A stretch of 64,000 nt of DNA. Origin: Rubrivirga litoralis. GTDB lineage: Bacteria; Bacteroidota; Rhodothermia; Rhodothermales; Rubricoccaceae. The notes under the pieces were generated by a model. That model had not been told where the DNA came from, searched no databases, and saw only the letters and a list, made by a program, of their open reading frames with translations. Position 1 is the stretch's first letter, and each line of letters starts with the position of its first letter. A program made the translations under genes and the position numbers. This document shows positions 1 through 7,979 of the stretch, in pieces. Where the stretch lies: positions 37,224 to 101,223 of the forward strand of contig NZ_JAVRHT010000009.1 in assembly GCF_031846415.1 (NCBI RefSeq), written 5' to 3'.

Positions 1-237
1 TTCCTCTACGTGGCGATGGGCTGGCTCGTCGTCGTCGCCACCGGCCCGCTCCGCGAGGCGCTCCCCGGCTCGACGCTCGCGTGGCTCGTCGCGGGCGGGG
101 TGGCGTACACGGCCGGCGCCGCGGTCTACCTCAACCGGCGCATCCCGTACGGCCACGCCGTGTGGCACCTGTTCGTGCTGGCCGGGAGCGTGTGCCACTT
201 TGCGGCCGTCCTGCTCGAAGTCCTGCGCGTCGCGTAG
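1..237 (+). CDS. Hemolysin III family (PAQR-like) membrane protein, C-terminal part
   Basis: The reading frame is open from the first base, so the gene begins outside the window and only the last 78 residues are seen. They form two or three hydrophobic segments with the family's final-helix pattern, P-Y-G-H-A-V-W-H-L-F-V-L-A-G-S followed by a second H. In hemolysin III/PAQR proteins these histidines belong to the conserved, probably metal-binding, helix end. The protein is an integral membrane protein; the cellular role of bacterial members is poorly defined. It converges on the methyltransferase gene with a 10-base gap. Confidence 0.8.
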   Translation, partial: FLYVAMGWLVVVATGPLREALPGSTLAWLVAGGVAYTAGAAVYLNRRIPYGHAVWHLFVLAGSVCHFAAVLLEVLRVA

Positions 238-247
238 CCGCCCCGCC

Positions 248-733
248 CTACGCCGCCCCGCCGGGGCGCCGGTAGACGGCGCGGGCCGCCCCGCCCTCGC
301 GGACGGAGGCCTCGGCGACCAGGAGCCCCGCCCGCTCGGCGGCCCCGTCCAGTTGGTCGGGCTCAACGGCGGCTGCGGCCCACAGCCAGGCGCCGGGGCG
401 GAGCACGCGGGCGGCCTCGGCGACGGCCGCGTCGAGGACCGTCGGGGGCGGGGCGGCAAGCACGACCCAGTCGGCCCACGCGTCGGGGAACCCGAGCGCG
501 CCCAGGTCGGCGCGCGTCACGCGGCGGGCAGCCTCGGCGTCGCCGACGAGCGGGGCGAGGCGGGAGCGGGCGGCCTCGGCGTGGGCGGCGTCGGGGTCCA
601 CGGCCCACACCTCGAATCCGAGCCGGGCGAGCGCCTCGGCGGTCTCCCCCGCCCCGCTCCCCAGGTCGACCACGCGGGCCGGGACGGGGACCGCGGCGAG
701 CGTGCGGAGCAGGTGGTCGGACGGCTGGCTCAT
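248..733 (-). CDS. Class I SAM-dependent methyltransferase, small
   Basis: The 161-residue protein has the glycine-rich SAM-binding motif V-V-D-L-G-S-G-A-G-E near residues 20-30, the acidic strand end V-W-A-V-D-P-D about 20 residues later, and an A-R-V-L-R-P-G-A post-motif near residue 110. That is the order of the Methyltransf_11 type. The substrate is not evident. The ATG at 733 was chosen because its A is the last base of the ferrochelatase TGA (TGATG), which suggests translational coupling. The frame is open further upstream, but there it overlaps the ferrochelatase tail. Near the C-terminus the interspersed GC word encodes the E-G-G-A-A stretch. Confidence 0.75.
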   Translation of the reverse strand: MSQPSDHLLRTLAAVPVPARVVDLGSGAGETAEALARLGFEVWAVDPDAAHAEAARSRLAPLVGDAEAARRVTRADLGALGFPDAWADWVVLAAPPPTVLDAAVAEAARVLRPGAWLWAAAAVEPDQLDGAAERAGLLVAEASVREGGAARAVYRRPGGAA

Positions 734-1959
734 CACGCCGCGGTCCGCTGGCGGGGCGTGAGGTGGGGGGCCGCGTCCGGCCACTCGCGGGCGGGCACGG
801 CGCGGCCGCACACGGCGCACGTCGAGCGCGACGGGGCGGGCGGGACGGGCGCTCTGGGGCCGTCCGACGCCGGACGGACGTGGCCGGCGACGCTCTCGGC
901 CAGCGCGTCGATAAGGAGGGCGTGGCAGTTGAGCCCGCTCGTCACCTCGAAGTGCGAGACGCCCCGCCCGGCGGCCCGCCCGCGGGCCGTGACGTCGAGG
1001 TCGAACGCCGTCTCGACCCGGTCCGAGATGAACGAGACGGGGACGACGAGGACGGCCGAGGACCCGTCGCTGGCCAGGTCGTCGAGGGCGTCGTCGACCG
1101 TCGGTCCTACGGGCCGCCCCGCCCCCAGCGGCGTCTCGAAGGCGACGCCGACCGACCGCTCGGGCTCGGCGCGCGCCTCTAGCACGGCCTCGACCGTGGC
1201 CTGGACCTGGCAGCAGTACGGGTCGTCGAGCGCCGTCAGGTGCCGCCGCTGCGCCCCGTGCGCAGCGAACAGGATCTGGACCCGGTCGCGGACCTCGCGG
1301 GGGAACCGCTGGAGCCCCTCGTCGATCCGCTCGCTGAGGGCGTGGACCAGCTTCGGGTGGCCCGCGTAGTCGCGCACGAGCGTGGTCGGCCAGTGGTCGG
1401 CCGCGGGCTCGTCTTCGAGGGCGCTCCAGTAGGCCAGCGACGAGCCCGTCGTGGCCGCCGAAAAGTGGGGCTGGAGCGGGAGGAGGACCACCTTCGTCAC
1501 GGCGTCCTCGGCCATCTGCGCCCGAGCCGCCTCCATCGAGGGCTCGCCGTGGCGCATGGCCACGTAGACGCGGAAGTCGACGCCGGCCGAGCGGTCGTAC
1601 CCCTCGCTCAGGACCCGCTGGAGCGCCCGGGCCTGCTCCTCGGCGTGCCGCCGGAGCGGGCTCGCCCCGCCGATCAGCTCGAACGCCTGGGCCAGGCGGC
1701 GCCCGCGGCGACGGGCCAGGAGGCGGGCGGCGCGGTGGCGGGCAAACTGGGGGACGCGGAGCTCGACCTCGGCCGGGTCCATGAGCCGGCTGTACAGGAA
1801 CGGGACCGCCTCCTCGGGGCGCGACGGCCCGCCGAGCCCCATCAGCACGACACCCACGGTACTGCCCGGTTCGACCGCGAGCGCCCCCAGCTCGAACGCC
1901 TCCCCCGTGAGGGTCGCTCGGTCCGGTCGGAATCGACGGAGGTACTCGAACGGGGTCAT
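733..1959 (-). CDS. hemH: Ferrochelatase
   Basis: This enzyme inserts Fe(II) into a porphyrin at the end of haem synthesis. Recognisable blocks in the 408 residues: V-V-L-M-G-L-G-G-P near residue 38, G-G-A-S-P-L, A-M-R-H-G-E-P-S-M, L-P-L-Q-P-H-F-S-A-A-T-T-G-S, the catalytic-His region L-F-A-A-H-G-A-Q, D-P-Y-C-C-Q-V-Q-A-T and P-V-S-F-I-S-D-R-V-E-T. The last block reads S-D-H-x-E-T in most ferrochelatases, so the second active-site histidine is an arginine here while the glutamate is kept. The protein is longer than the usual 320-360 residues, with a C-terminal extension carrying one C-x-x-C. The methyltransferase gene overlaps its stop codon. Confidence 0.9.
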   Translation of the reverse strand: MTPFEYLRRFRPDRATLTGEAFELGALAVEPGSTVGVVLMGLGGPSRPEEAVPFLYSRLMDPAEVELRVPQFARHRAARLLARRRGRRLAQAFELIGGASPLRRHAEEQARALQRVLSEGYDRSAGVDFRVYVAMRHGEPSMEAARAQMAEDAVTKVVLLPLQPHFSAATTGSSLAYWSALEDEPAADHWPTTLVRDYAGHPKLVHALSERIDEGLQRFPREVRDRVQILFAAHGAQRRHLTALDDPYCCQVQATVEAVLEARAEPERSVGVAFETPLGAGRPVGPTVDDALDDLASDGSSAVLVVPVSFISDRVETAFDLDVTARGRAAGRGVSHFEVTSGLNCHALLIDALAESVAGHVRPASDGPRAPVPPAPSRSTCAVCGRAVPAREWPDAAPHLTPRQRTAA

Positions 1960-2186
1960 GGGAAGGGGGCCGGGGGGAGCCTGGCGCCCGGGTCTCCCGG
2001 GCCGTCCCGAACTTTACGCCCGGGCGCTAGAGCCCTGTATCGCGTCTCGTTGAAGACGGTGAAACGACCAGCGGATTTACATCGGCTCCACACCGCCGCA
2101 GCGCGGCGCGAGGGCGCAGCCGCCCCGCCCCGTTTGCCGTGGGCGGGGCGGCCCAGAGGTTTGCGCGCTGGCGCGCCTCCACTCCG

Positions 2187-3497
2187 TTAGATCCCCGCCG
2201 CCACGTCCGCCAGCTGCCGCCGGACGTCGGGGGCCGCGAGCGCCGTCCACGCCTCGCGGACGGCCGCCGGCGCCGGGCCGCGCACGCCGAGGAGCCCGGC
2301 CGTCCGGCGGCGGTCGCGCTCGGCCGTCACGCGGGCCTCGACGGCGGCGACCGTGGCGGCGAGGTCGCGGGCCGGCCCGTCTGTCGCCCCGGCCGCGAGG
2401 CCGAGCGCGAACCGGAGGGCGCGGAGGGCCGACGCAACGTGCTCGGCCACGTCGAGCGGGTCGCCCGCCCCGCCCGCGTCCTCGAACGCGCGGACGGCCT
2501 CGTAGCGGCTCCAAAGAGCCGAGCCCAACACGTGCCGGAGCCGCGACGGCCCCGCCCCGCCCCGCCCCGGCTCGACAAAGTCGACGGGCGGGGCGGGCGC
2601 GTCGTCGCCCGACCGGACGCCGGCCGCGTCCTGCGCGTCGAGCCGCGCCACGAGCCGCCCCGCCCGCGCGCTCCACGCCTCCCGCCCCGCAAGGGCGCCG
2701 TGGGCCGACGCGAGCGCGCGCCGCCGGGCCGCCTGGAACCGCCCCGCCCGCGGCCCCGCCTCGGCCGCCGCACGGTCGTAGTCAAGGGCGGCGTCGAGGT
2801 CGACGACGAGCGGGCGGAGCTCGGCCACGAGCCGGTCGACCGCCGCACCGGGCAGGACGTCCCGGAACGAGAGCAGGGCCAGGCGCACGTCGCGCGCCGC
2901 CGACGCCAGCCGTCGCGCGCCGCCGACGGAGCCGTCGAACGCGCGGGCCGCGGCGTCGTAGCGGCCAGCGTGGGCGTCCACGGTCCGCGCCGCGGCCTGG
3001 AGAACGGGCGTGTCACCCGCGAACGCCAGCGGCGCCGGCACGCCGGGCCGGTCCCGCATCGGGGGCGAGGCGTCGCCCTCCGCGCCCGACCACACGAGGG
3101 CGGGGCGGTCGTCGGCGGCTCGCCCCGCCAGCGGACGCGCCGAGCGGGGCGGCTTCAGCGCGCCCCCGGCCCCGTCGTCCTCGACGAACAGGGGCGTCGT
3201 GGGCGGGGCCGACCGGAACAGGTCGAGCAGGTCGTCCATGTCCTCCGCGGCGCCGTCGCCCCCCGCGGCCCCGTCGCCTCCCGCGGGCTGGCTCGCGGGC
3301 CACCCCGCCCCGCTCGGTGCCCGCGTCGGGTCTGCATCGTCGGGCAGCCCGGGAGCGGACGGGCGGGGCGGCGTCGGCGTGGGGGCAGGGTTGGTCACGA
3401 CGGAGAGCGGTGGAGGAGTGGGAACGGCCAGCGGGCTTCCTGCCGCCGACGGGCCGACGACGACGGGCGAGCGCGGGCAGCGGGCGGCCTCGAGCAA
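2187..3497 (-). CDS. CHAD-domain-like protein with a long disordered N-terminus
   Basis: The 436-residue protein has two parts. Residues 1 to about 150 are rich in Pro, Ala and Gly and look disordered. The rest is alpha-helical and Ala/Arg-rich. The segment with L-R-H-V-L-G-S-A-L-W-S-R-Y and, about 35 residues on, A-L-R-A-L-R-F-A-L-G resembles the end of a CHAD domain, where His and Arg/Lys-rich helices bind polyphosphate. Most conserved CHAD histidines are not obvious, so this is a divergent member at best. The start is uncertain; an internal Met at the D-D-L-L-D-L-F segment, near residue 86, is an alternative. Confidence 0.5.
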   Translation of the reverse strand: MLEAARCPRSPVVVGPSAAGSPLAVPTPPPLSVVTNPAPTPTPPRPSAPGLPDDADPTRAPSGAGWPASQPAGGDGAAGGDGAAEDMDDLLDLFRSAPPTTPLFVEDDGAGGALKPPRSARPLAGRAADDRPALVWSGAEGDASPPMRDRPGVPAPLAFAGDTPVLQAAARTVDAHAGRYDAAARAFDGSVGGARRLASAARDVRLALLSFRDVLPGAAVDRLVAELRPLVVDLDAALDYDRAAAEAGPRAGRFQAARRRALASAHGALAGREAWSARAGRLVARLDAQDAAGVRSGDDAPAPPVDFVEPGRGGAGPSRLRHVLGSALWSRYEAVRAFEDAGGAGDPLDVAEHVASALRALRFALGLAAGATDGPARDLAATVAAVEARVTAERDRRRTAGLLGVRGPAPAAVREAWTALAAPDVRRQLADVAAGI

Positions 3498-3632
3498 TCT
3501 ACACGCCCCCGCCCCGCCCCGAAACGCACGGCCGGGGCGGGTACGGGCTGGGGCGGGGCGGGCACGTTGACCGTTCGGAGACCGCCCCGCCCGTGCCGCA
3601 AGAGCGGGCAGCCGGCGGCGTCGCCGCCCCGT

Positions 3633-5453
3633 CTACTGCCCGTCGCCCGAGGGCGCCGCCAGCCGCTCGGCCTCGGCCACGAGCGCCTCGACGGCGTCGA
3701 GGCCCTGGTCCCAGAAGCCCGGGTCGTGGAGGTCGATGCCCAGCCGGCCCACGAGCACGTGCGGCCAGTCCGACCCGCCCGCGGCCAGGAGGTCCCGGTA
3801 CTTCCGCGCGAAGCCCGGCCCCTCGGCTTGGTAGCGCGCGTAGAGCGCGAGCACCAGGAGCTCGCCGAAGGCGTAGGCGTAGACGTAGCCCGGCGTGTGG
3901 ACAAAGTGGGGGATGTAGCTCCACCAGTGGCGGTAGCCCTCGGTTAGCGTCACCGCGTTCCCGTACATGGCCTCCTGCGTCGCCATCCAGTGCCCGGCAA
4001 AGTCGTCCGGCGTCAGCTCGCCCCGCTCGCGGCGGTGCGTGTGGATGCGGTCCTCGAAGCGGTTCATCGTCACCTGGCGGAAGACGGTCGCCATCGTGTC
4101 GTCGATCTTGCCGACGAGGAGGGCGAGGCGGTCGTCCGGGCTCGGGGTCGTCTCGAGCATCCGCTGGAACGTGAGCATCTCGCCGAAGACGCTCGCCGTC
4201 TCGGCCGTCGTCAGCGGCGTGTCGGCGTGGAACACGCCCTGGTCACGCGCGAGGTACTGGTGGACCCCGTGCCCCAGCTCGTGGGCCAGCGTCTGGACGT
4301 CGCGGAGCGTGCCCGTGTAGTTCATCAGGATGTACGGGTGGGCGCTCGGCACGGCCCCGTGGCTGAACGCCCCGCCCCGCTTACCCGGCGCGGGCGGGGC
4401 GTCGATCCAGCGCCCGTCGAAAAAGCGCTCGACCACCCCGCCCATCTCGGCGTCGAAGCCGGCGTAGGCCGCCGTGACCTGCTCACGCGCCTCGTCCCAC
4501 GTCACGAAGCGGTCGGCCTCGCCGGTCGGCGCGTAGCGGTCGTAGTCGTAGAGCCGGTCGAGCCCGAGGAGCCGGCGCTTGAGCGCGTAGAACCGCTCGA
4601 CGAGCGCGTAGCGCCCCGTGACGGCCTCGACGAGCGCGTCGACCGAGGCGCCGTCGATCTCGTTGGCCTCGTTCCGGCTCGCGATCCACGACGGGTAGTG
4701 GCGGAGCCGGTCGCTCGACGCCGTGTCGGCCAGGACCGTGTTGAACACGTAGGTCAGCGGGCGCTCCAGCGTGACGAGCCCCTCGGTCACGGCTTCGGCC
4801 GCGTCGCGGCGGAGGCTCCGGTCGGCGTCGTAGAGCTTGACCGTCGCCTGCTGGAGCGGGAGGCTCTCGCCGCGGACGCGGAACCGGGCGGCCCCGAGCG
4901 TCTCGTCGAAAAACCGGTTCCACGCGCTCCACCCGGTCACGGCCTTCTCGGCCAGGATCTTCTCCTCGGGCTCGGAGAGGACGTGCTCGCGGGCTTCGGT
5001 CTTGAGCTCCAGGTAGTGCCGGTACGGCGCGAGCTCGGGGTGTTCCAGAAGCGCCCGCGCCCGGTCCGGCTCGACGGCCGCCCACTCGACGTCGAAAAAG
5101 ACGAGCTCCTGGCCGACGCGTGTGTACGCCTCGCGGACCCGCTGGAGGAGCGCGCCGCGGGCCGGGTCCTCGGTGTCCGTGCTCCACGCGAGGTAGGCGT
5201 AGGTGTAGGCCCGCCCCGCCCGGTCGTGGACGTCGGCGAGATCGGCGAGCGCCCCGGCCAGCTCGGCGGCGTCCAGGTCGCCGACACGGCCGCGGAGGCG
5301 GCCGGCGAGGTCGACGGCCTCGGTCTCGGCCGTCGCGAGGTCGGCGTCGAGGTCGGCCGCCGAGGCGCAGAGGTCGTCGAGCGTCCAGCGGACGTCTTCG
5401 GCGCCGGTCGGGGGCGGGGCGGTCGGGGCGTCGGCGGGCGGGGTCTTGGACAT
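3633..5453 (-). CDS. pepF: M3-family oligoendopeptidase (PepF-like)
   Basis: This is a cytoplasmic zinc oligopeptidase of 606 residues, the normal size for M3B enzymes. The active site A-H-E-L-G-H-G-V-H-Q-Y (HExxH) lies near residue 390, and the third ligand is expected in the segment T-A-S-V-F-G-E-M-L-T about 28 residues later. The C-terminal Tyr-rich stretch H-T-P-G-Y-V-Y-A-Y-A-F-G is typical of the family. The start is an ATG in a clear spacer. No signal peptide is visible. It is followed by a spacer holding repeated GC words and then, in the same direction, the CHAD-like gene. Confidence 0.92.
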   Translation of the reverse strand: MSKTPPADAPTAPPPTGAEDVRWTLDDLCASAADLDADLATAETEAVDLAGRLRGRVGDLDAAELAGALADLADVHDRAGRAYTYAYLAWSTDTEDPARGALLQRVREAYTRVGQELVFFDVEWAAVEPDRARALLEHPELAPYRHYLELKTEAREHVLSEPEEKILAEKAVTGWSAWNRFFDETLGAARFRVRGESLPLQQATVKLYDADRSLRRDAAEAVTEGLVTLERPLTYVFNTVLADTASSDRLRHYPSWIASRNEANEIDGASVDALVEAVTGRYALVERFYALKRRLLGLDRLYDYDRYAPTGEADRFVTWDEAREQVTAAYAGFDAEMGGVVERFFDGRWIDAPPAPGKRGGAFSHGAVPSAHPYILMNYTGTLRDVQTLAHELGHGVHQYLARDQGVFHADTPLTTAETASVFGEMLTFQRMLETTPSPDDRLALLVGKIDDTMATVFRQVTMNRFEDRIHTHRRERGELTPDDFAGHWMATQEAMYGNAVTLTEGYRHWWSYIPHFVHTPGYVYAYAFGELLVLALYARYQAEGPGFARKYRDLLAAGGSDWPHVLVGRLGIDLHDPGFWDQGLDAVEALVAEAERLAAPSGDGQ

Positions 5454-5593
5454 CGGATCGGGTAGGGAAAAACCTTACGAGAGCAGCCCCTGCGGTAGCC
5501 CAGGGGCCGCCGTAGCTTCCAGGAGCCGGGGCAGCGCTGTGGTTGCGGCCTCCGGTACGGCCCCCTCCCTCGCGCAGATCCCCGCAGATTCTC

Positions 5594-5935
5594 ATGGCCC
5601 AGGTCCAAGAACTCACGTCCACCGCCGACGCCGACGCCATGCTCCAGGCGTCCCACGACGGCCCGGTGTACCTCCTCAAGCACTCGATCGCGTGCCCGAT
5701 CTCGGCCCGCGGCCAGATGGAGTTCGTCGGGCTCGAAGGCGACGGCGACCCGCCGCTCTACGCCGTCGTGGTGCAGTACGCCCGCGACGTGTCGGACTAC
5801 CTCGCCGAGCAGCTGGGCGTCCAGCACGAGACGCCGCAGGCCCTCCTGATCAAGGACGGCGAGGCCATCGACGTCAAGAGCCACCACAACATCCGCGTCG
5901 CCGCGCTCCGGTCGGCGGCCGAGGCCGCCGCCTAA
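5594..5935 (+). CDS. ytxJ: Bacilliredoxin, YtxJ family (bacillithiol system)
   Basis: This 113-residue monothiol thioredoxin-fold protein is expected to remove bacillithiol from proteins. The active-site block is L-L-K-H-S-I-A-C-P-I-S-A, followed by V-Q-Y-A-R-D-V-S and H-E-T-P-Q-A-L-L-I-K-D-G-E, the YtxJ order. The ATG at 5594 was preferred over an upstream in-frame codon because the YtxJ fold begins just after it. Its presence implies that the organism makes bacillithiol or a related thiol, which is known in many Bacteroidota relatives. It is divergent from pepF and upstream of a redox-fold lipoprotein gene. Confidence 0.88.
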   Translation: MAQVQELTSTADADAMLQASHDGPVYLLKHSIACPISARGQMEFVGLEGDGDPPLYAVVVQYARDVSDYLAEQLGVQHETPQALLIKDGEAIDVKSHHNIRVAALRSAAEAAA

Positions 5936-5980
5936 CCCGCCCGCCCCGCCCCAGCGAGTTCCCCGACGCACGCCCCCTCC

Positions 5981-6787
5981 GTGACCCGCCCTGCCCCGCC
6001 CCGCCCGAGGCTGCTCGCCCCGCTCGCCGCGTGCTTCGTGCTCGCGTGTGCCGCGCTCGCGTGGGGGTGCGGGGCGGAGCCCTCGGGCGGGGCGGCCGAG
6101 TTCACCAGCGGGGCTGCGCACAGCGGCGCCCGCGACCTCGTGCTCCCGTCGGCGACCGGGCCGGTGCCGCTGGCTGCGTTCGCCGGCCGGCCCGTCGTGG
6201 TCCACCTCGCGGCGGCGGGCGACGCGGCGGCGTGGGCGGCGCTGGGCGAGGCGACCGGCGACCTGGAGGCGAGCGGGGCGGCCGTGCTCGCGGTCATCCT
6301 CGAGGAGACGCCCGCCGCCGAGCTCGAAGCGCTCGGGTACCAGGGCGCCCCGCTCGCCGTGGTCCTCGACGGCGAGGGCACGGTCCGCGGGCGCGCCGCG
6401 CCGACCTCGGGCGACGCCGTGTTCGCGGCCGCCGCGCCGGTTCTGGCCGAGTACGACCTCGCGCAGACCGTGGCGTGGCCCGGCGCCGAGACGGTCGACG
6501 CCCTCGTCCGCGCCGGCGGCCTCGTCGTCGACCTGGGGGCGGACGCCGCCCCGCCCGGGGCGCTCCGCGTGGCCCCGGACTCGCTCGCGGCCGAGACCTT
6601 GCCCGCCGACCTGGGGACGCCGCTGGCGTTCGTCGGCTCCGACGCGGCGGCGGCCGCCGAGCGGGCGGTCGGCTGGGGCTACGCCTCGGTCTACGTCGCC
6701 GACGCGGCCGGCCGGCTCGGGGCCGTCGAGCCGCCCCGCCCCGCCGCACCGCCCTCGCCCCGCCGTCGGGGCGGCGTGCGCGGCTAG
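5981..6787 (+). CDS. Membrane-anchored protein with thioredoxin-like and rhodanese-like domains, both without cysteine
   Basis: The N-terminus is hydrophobic (L-L-A-P-L-A-A-C-F-V-L-A-C) and has possible lipobox cysteines, so it is probably a lipoprotein. Residues about 50-150 resemble a redoxin/SCO-type thioredoxin fold (G-R-P-V-V-V-H-L then a predicted strand-helix order). The last 90 residues resemble a rhodanese module (G-G-L-V-V-D-L-G ... A-F-V-G-S-D). There is no cysteine after about residue 30, so neither domain can do thiol chemistry and a binding role is more likely. The GTG start lies 45 bases after the ytxJ stop. The domain reading is inference. Confidence 0.5.
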   Translation: MTRPAPPRPRLLAPLAACFVLACAALAWGCGAEPSGGAAEFTSGAAHSGARDLVLPSATGPVPLAAFAGRPVVVHLAAAGDAAAWAALGEATGDLEASGAAVLAVILEETPAAELEALGYQGAPLAVVLDGEGTVRGRAAPTSGDAVFAAAAPVLAEYDLAQTVAWPGAETVDALVRAGGLVVDLGADAAPPGALRVAPDSLAAETLPADLGTPLAFVGSDAAAAAERAVGWGYASVYVADAAGRLGAVEPPRPAAPPSPRRRGGVRG

Positions 6788-6913
6788 CGGGGCGCCGAGA
6801 GTTTGCTGAGGGTTGTTCGAGGAACGGCCTCAGGTTGCGATTTCCCACCCCGCCCCCACGGCCCGCGGGCGGGGCGGGCGTCATCTTGTGCGTCTGCTGC
6901 CACCACGTCCCCC

Positions 6914-7405
6914 ATGTCTACTGACCACGTCCGCATCCTCGGCATCTACGAGGACGCCCTCGCCACCTCCCACGCCGGCGACCACATCACGACCCTCGTC
7001 CTCCGCCTCTCGGGCGACCCGTCGGACGACTGGATCTCGGCGTTCAACCTCGAGTGGAGCCGGACCGACTACCTCCGCAAGCGGAGCGTCCACGTCGGGT
7101 CCGTCCGGGTCCACAACGAGACCGAGGTCCGGCAGGGGCTCGTCGTCCACACGTCGCCCGAGGACTACGTCTCGATCCACAAGCCCCACGTCGAGCGGGC
7201 CGTCGAGCGGGCCAACGCGCAGGCCGCCTGGCGTGACCGCCAGCAGGACGCGACGGTCGCCCGCGCCAACCGGACCATCCGCGCCATCAACGCCGACTAC
7301 TACGCGGCCGGGCGGGGCGGCGACGAGCGGGCGGCCGTGGAGGACCGGGCGGCCGCCCCGCCCGAGCGGCGAGAGACGGAGGCCACAGACCGCGCGGCGA
7401 CGTAG
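6914..7405 (+). CDS. Conserved-looking hypothetical protein
   Basis: The family was not recognised. The 163-residue protein is soluble: an N-terminal globular part of about 100 residues contains D-D-W-I-S-A-F-N-L-E-W and R-K-R-S-V-H-V-G-S-V-R-V, and the C-terminal tail is Arg/Glu/Ala-rich and helical. Third codon positions are almost all G or C, as in neighbouring genes, so it is very probably translated. The ATG at 6914 was chosen because upstream codons read through GC-word spacer. No signal peptide or membrane segment is seen. Confidence 0.6.
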   Translation: MSTDHVRILGIYEDALATSHAGDHITTLVLRLSGDPSDDWISAFNLEWSRTDYLRKRSVHVGSVRVHNETEVRQGLVVHTSPEDYVSIHKPHVERAVERANAQAAWRDRQQDATVARANRTIRAINADYYAAGRGGDERAAVEDRAAAPPERRETEATDRAAT

Positions 7406-7412
7406 GGCGGGG

Positions 7413-7494
7413 TGGGGGCGGCGGGACTCGAACCCGCAAGCCGTGAGGCGACGAGGCTTAAGCTCGTTGTGTCTGCCAGTTCCACCACGCCCCC
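7413..7494 (-). tRNA. tRNA-Leu (anticodon UAA)
   Basis: Read on the minus strand, the acceptor stem GGGGGCG pairs perfectly with CGCCCCC. The D-arm contains TGGAACTGGCAGACAC. The anticodon stem ACGAG/CTCGT encloses the loop CTTAAGC with anticodon TAA. A short variable arm follows, then the T-arm GCGGG-TTCGAGT-CCCGC. This is a class II leucine tRNA. CCA is not encoded. A possible -10 element (TATCTT, about 7513-7518) lies inside the start of the divergent HNH gene. Confidence 0.95.
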
Positions 7495-7499
7495 GCTCG

Positions 7500-7925
7500 A
7501 TGGCCACGAAAAGATACACCGACGCCGAGTTCGTGGCCGCCGTTCGCGCCTCCAAGAGCATCGCCGGCGTCCTCCGCCGGCTCGGGCTTCGCCCGGCCGG
7601 TGGGAACTACGCGAACGCCAAGCGGACCCTCCAGCGACTCGGGCTGGACGCTTCCCACTTTACGGGTCGAGCATGGAGCCGAGGCGAACGACAGAAGGAC
7701 TGGTCGGACTACACAAGGGCTACCCATGCGAAGCCCCACCTGATCAAAGAACGAGGGGCCGCGTGCGAGCGGTGCGGGGGCCAAAGGTGGCAGGAGGAGC
7801 CCACCCCGCTAGAAGTCCACCACCGTGACGGGGACCGGACGAACAACGTCCTCGCGAACCTCGCGCTGCTGTGCCCCAACTGCCACGCCCTGACCGACAC
7901 GTGGCGGAACCGCTCTCGGAGTTAA
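7500..7925 (+). CDS. HNH endonuclease-signature protein
   Basis: The 141-residue protein has two parts. The N-terminal half carries the helix-turn-helix-like pattern often found with this nuclease type (S-I-A-G-V-L-R-R-L-G-L ... L-D-A-S-H-F-T-G). The C-terminal half is an HNH zinc-finger nuclease with C-E-R-C-G-G, L-E-V-H-H-R-D-G-D, N-N and L-L-C-P-N-C-H. Such proteins occur in phages, as free-standing homing-type nucleases and in chromosomes. The ATG starts only 6 bases from the 5' end of tRNA-Leu, an arrangement that suggests insertion beside the tRNA gene (inference). Confidence 0.85.
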   Translation: MATKRYTDAEFVAAVRASKSIAGVLRRLGLRPAGGNYANAKRTLQRLGLDASHFTGRAWSRGERQKDWSDYTRATHAKPHLIKERGAACERCGGQRWQEEPTPLEVHHRDGDRTNNVLANLALLCPNCHALTDTWRNRSRS

Positions 7926-7979
7926 GCCCCCGGGCCGCCCCGCCCGCGGTCGTAAGCTACGGCCCCACCCCGCCCGCCC

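Noticed and set aside
7300..7488. Small minus-strand frame beginning M-V-E-L-A-D-T-T
   Set aside because: It is the translated tRNA-Leu gene, a common false call.
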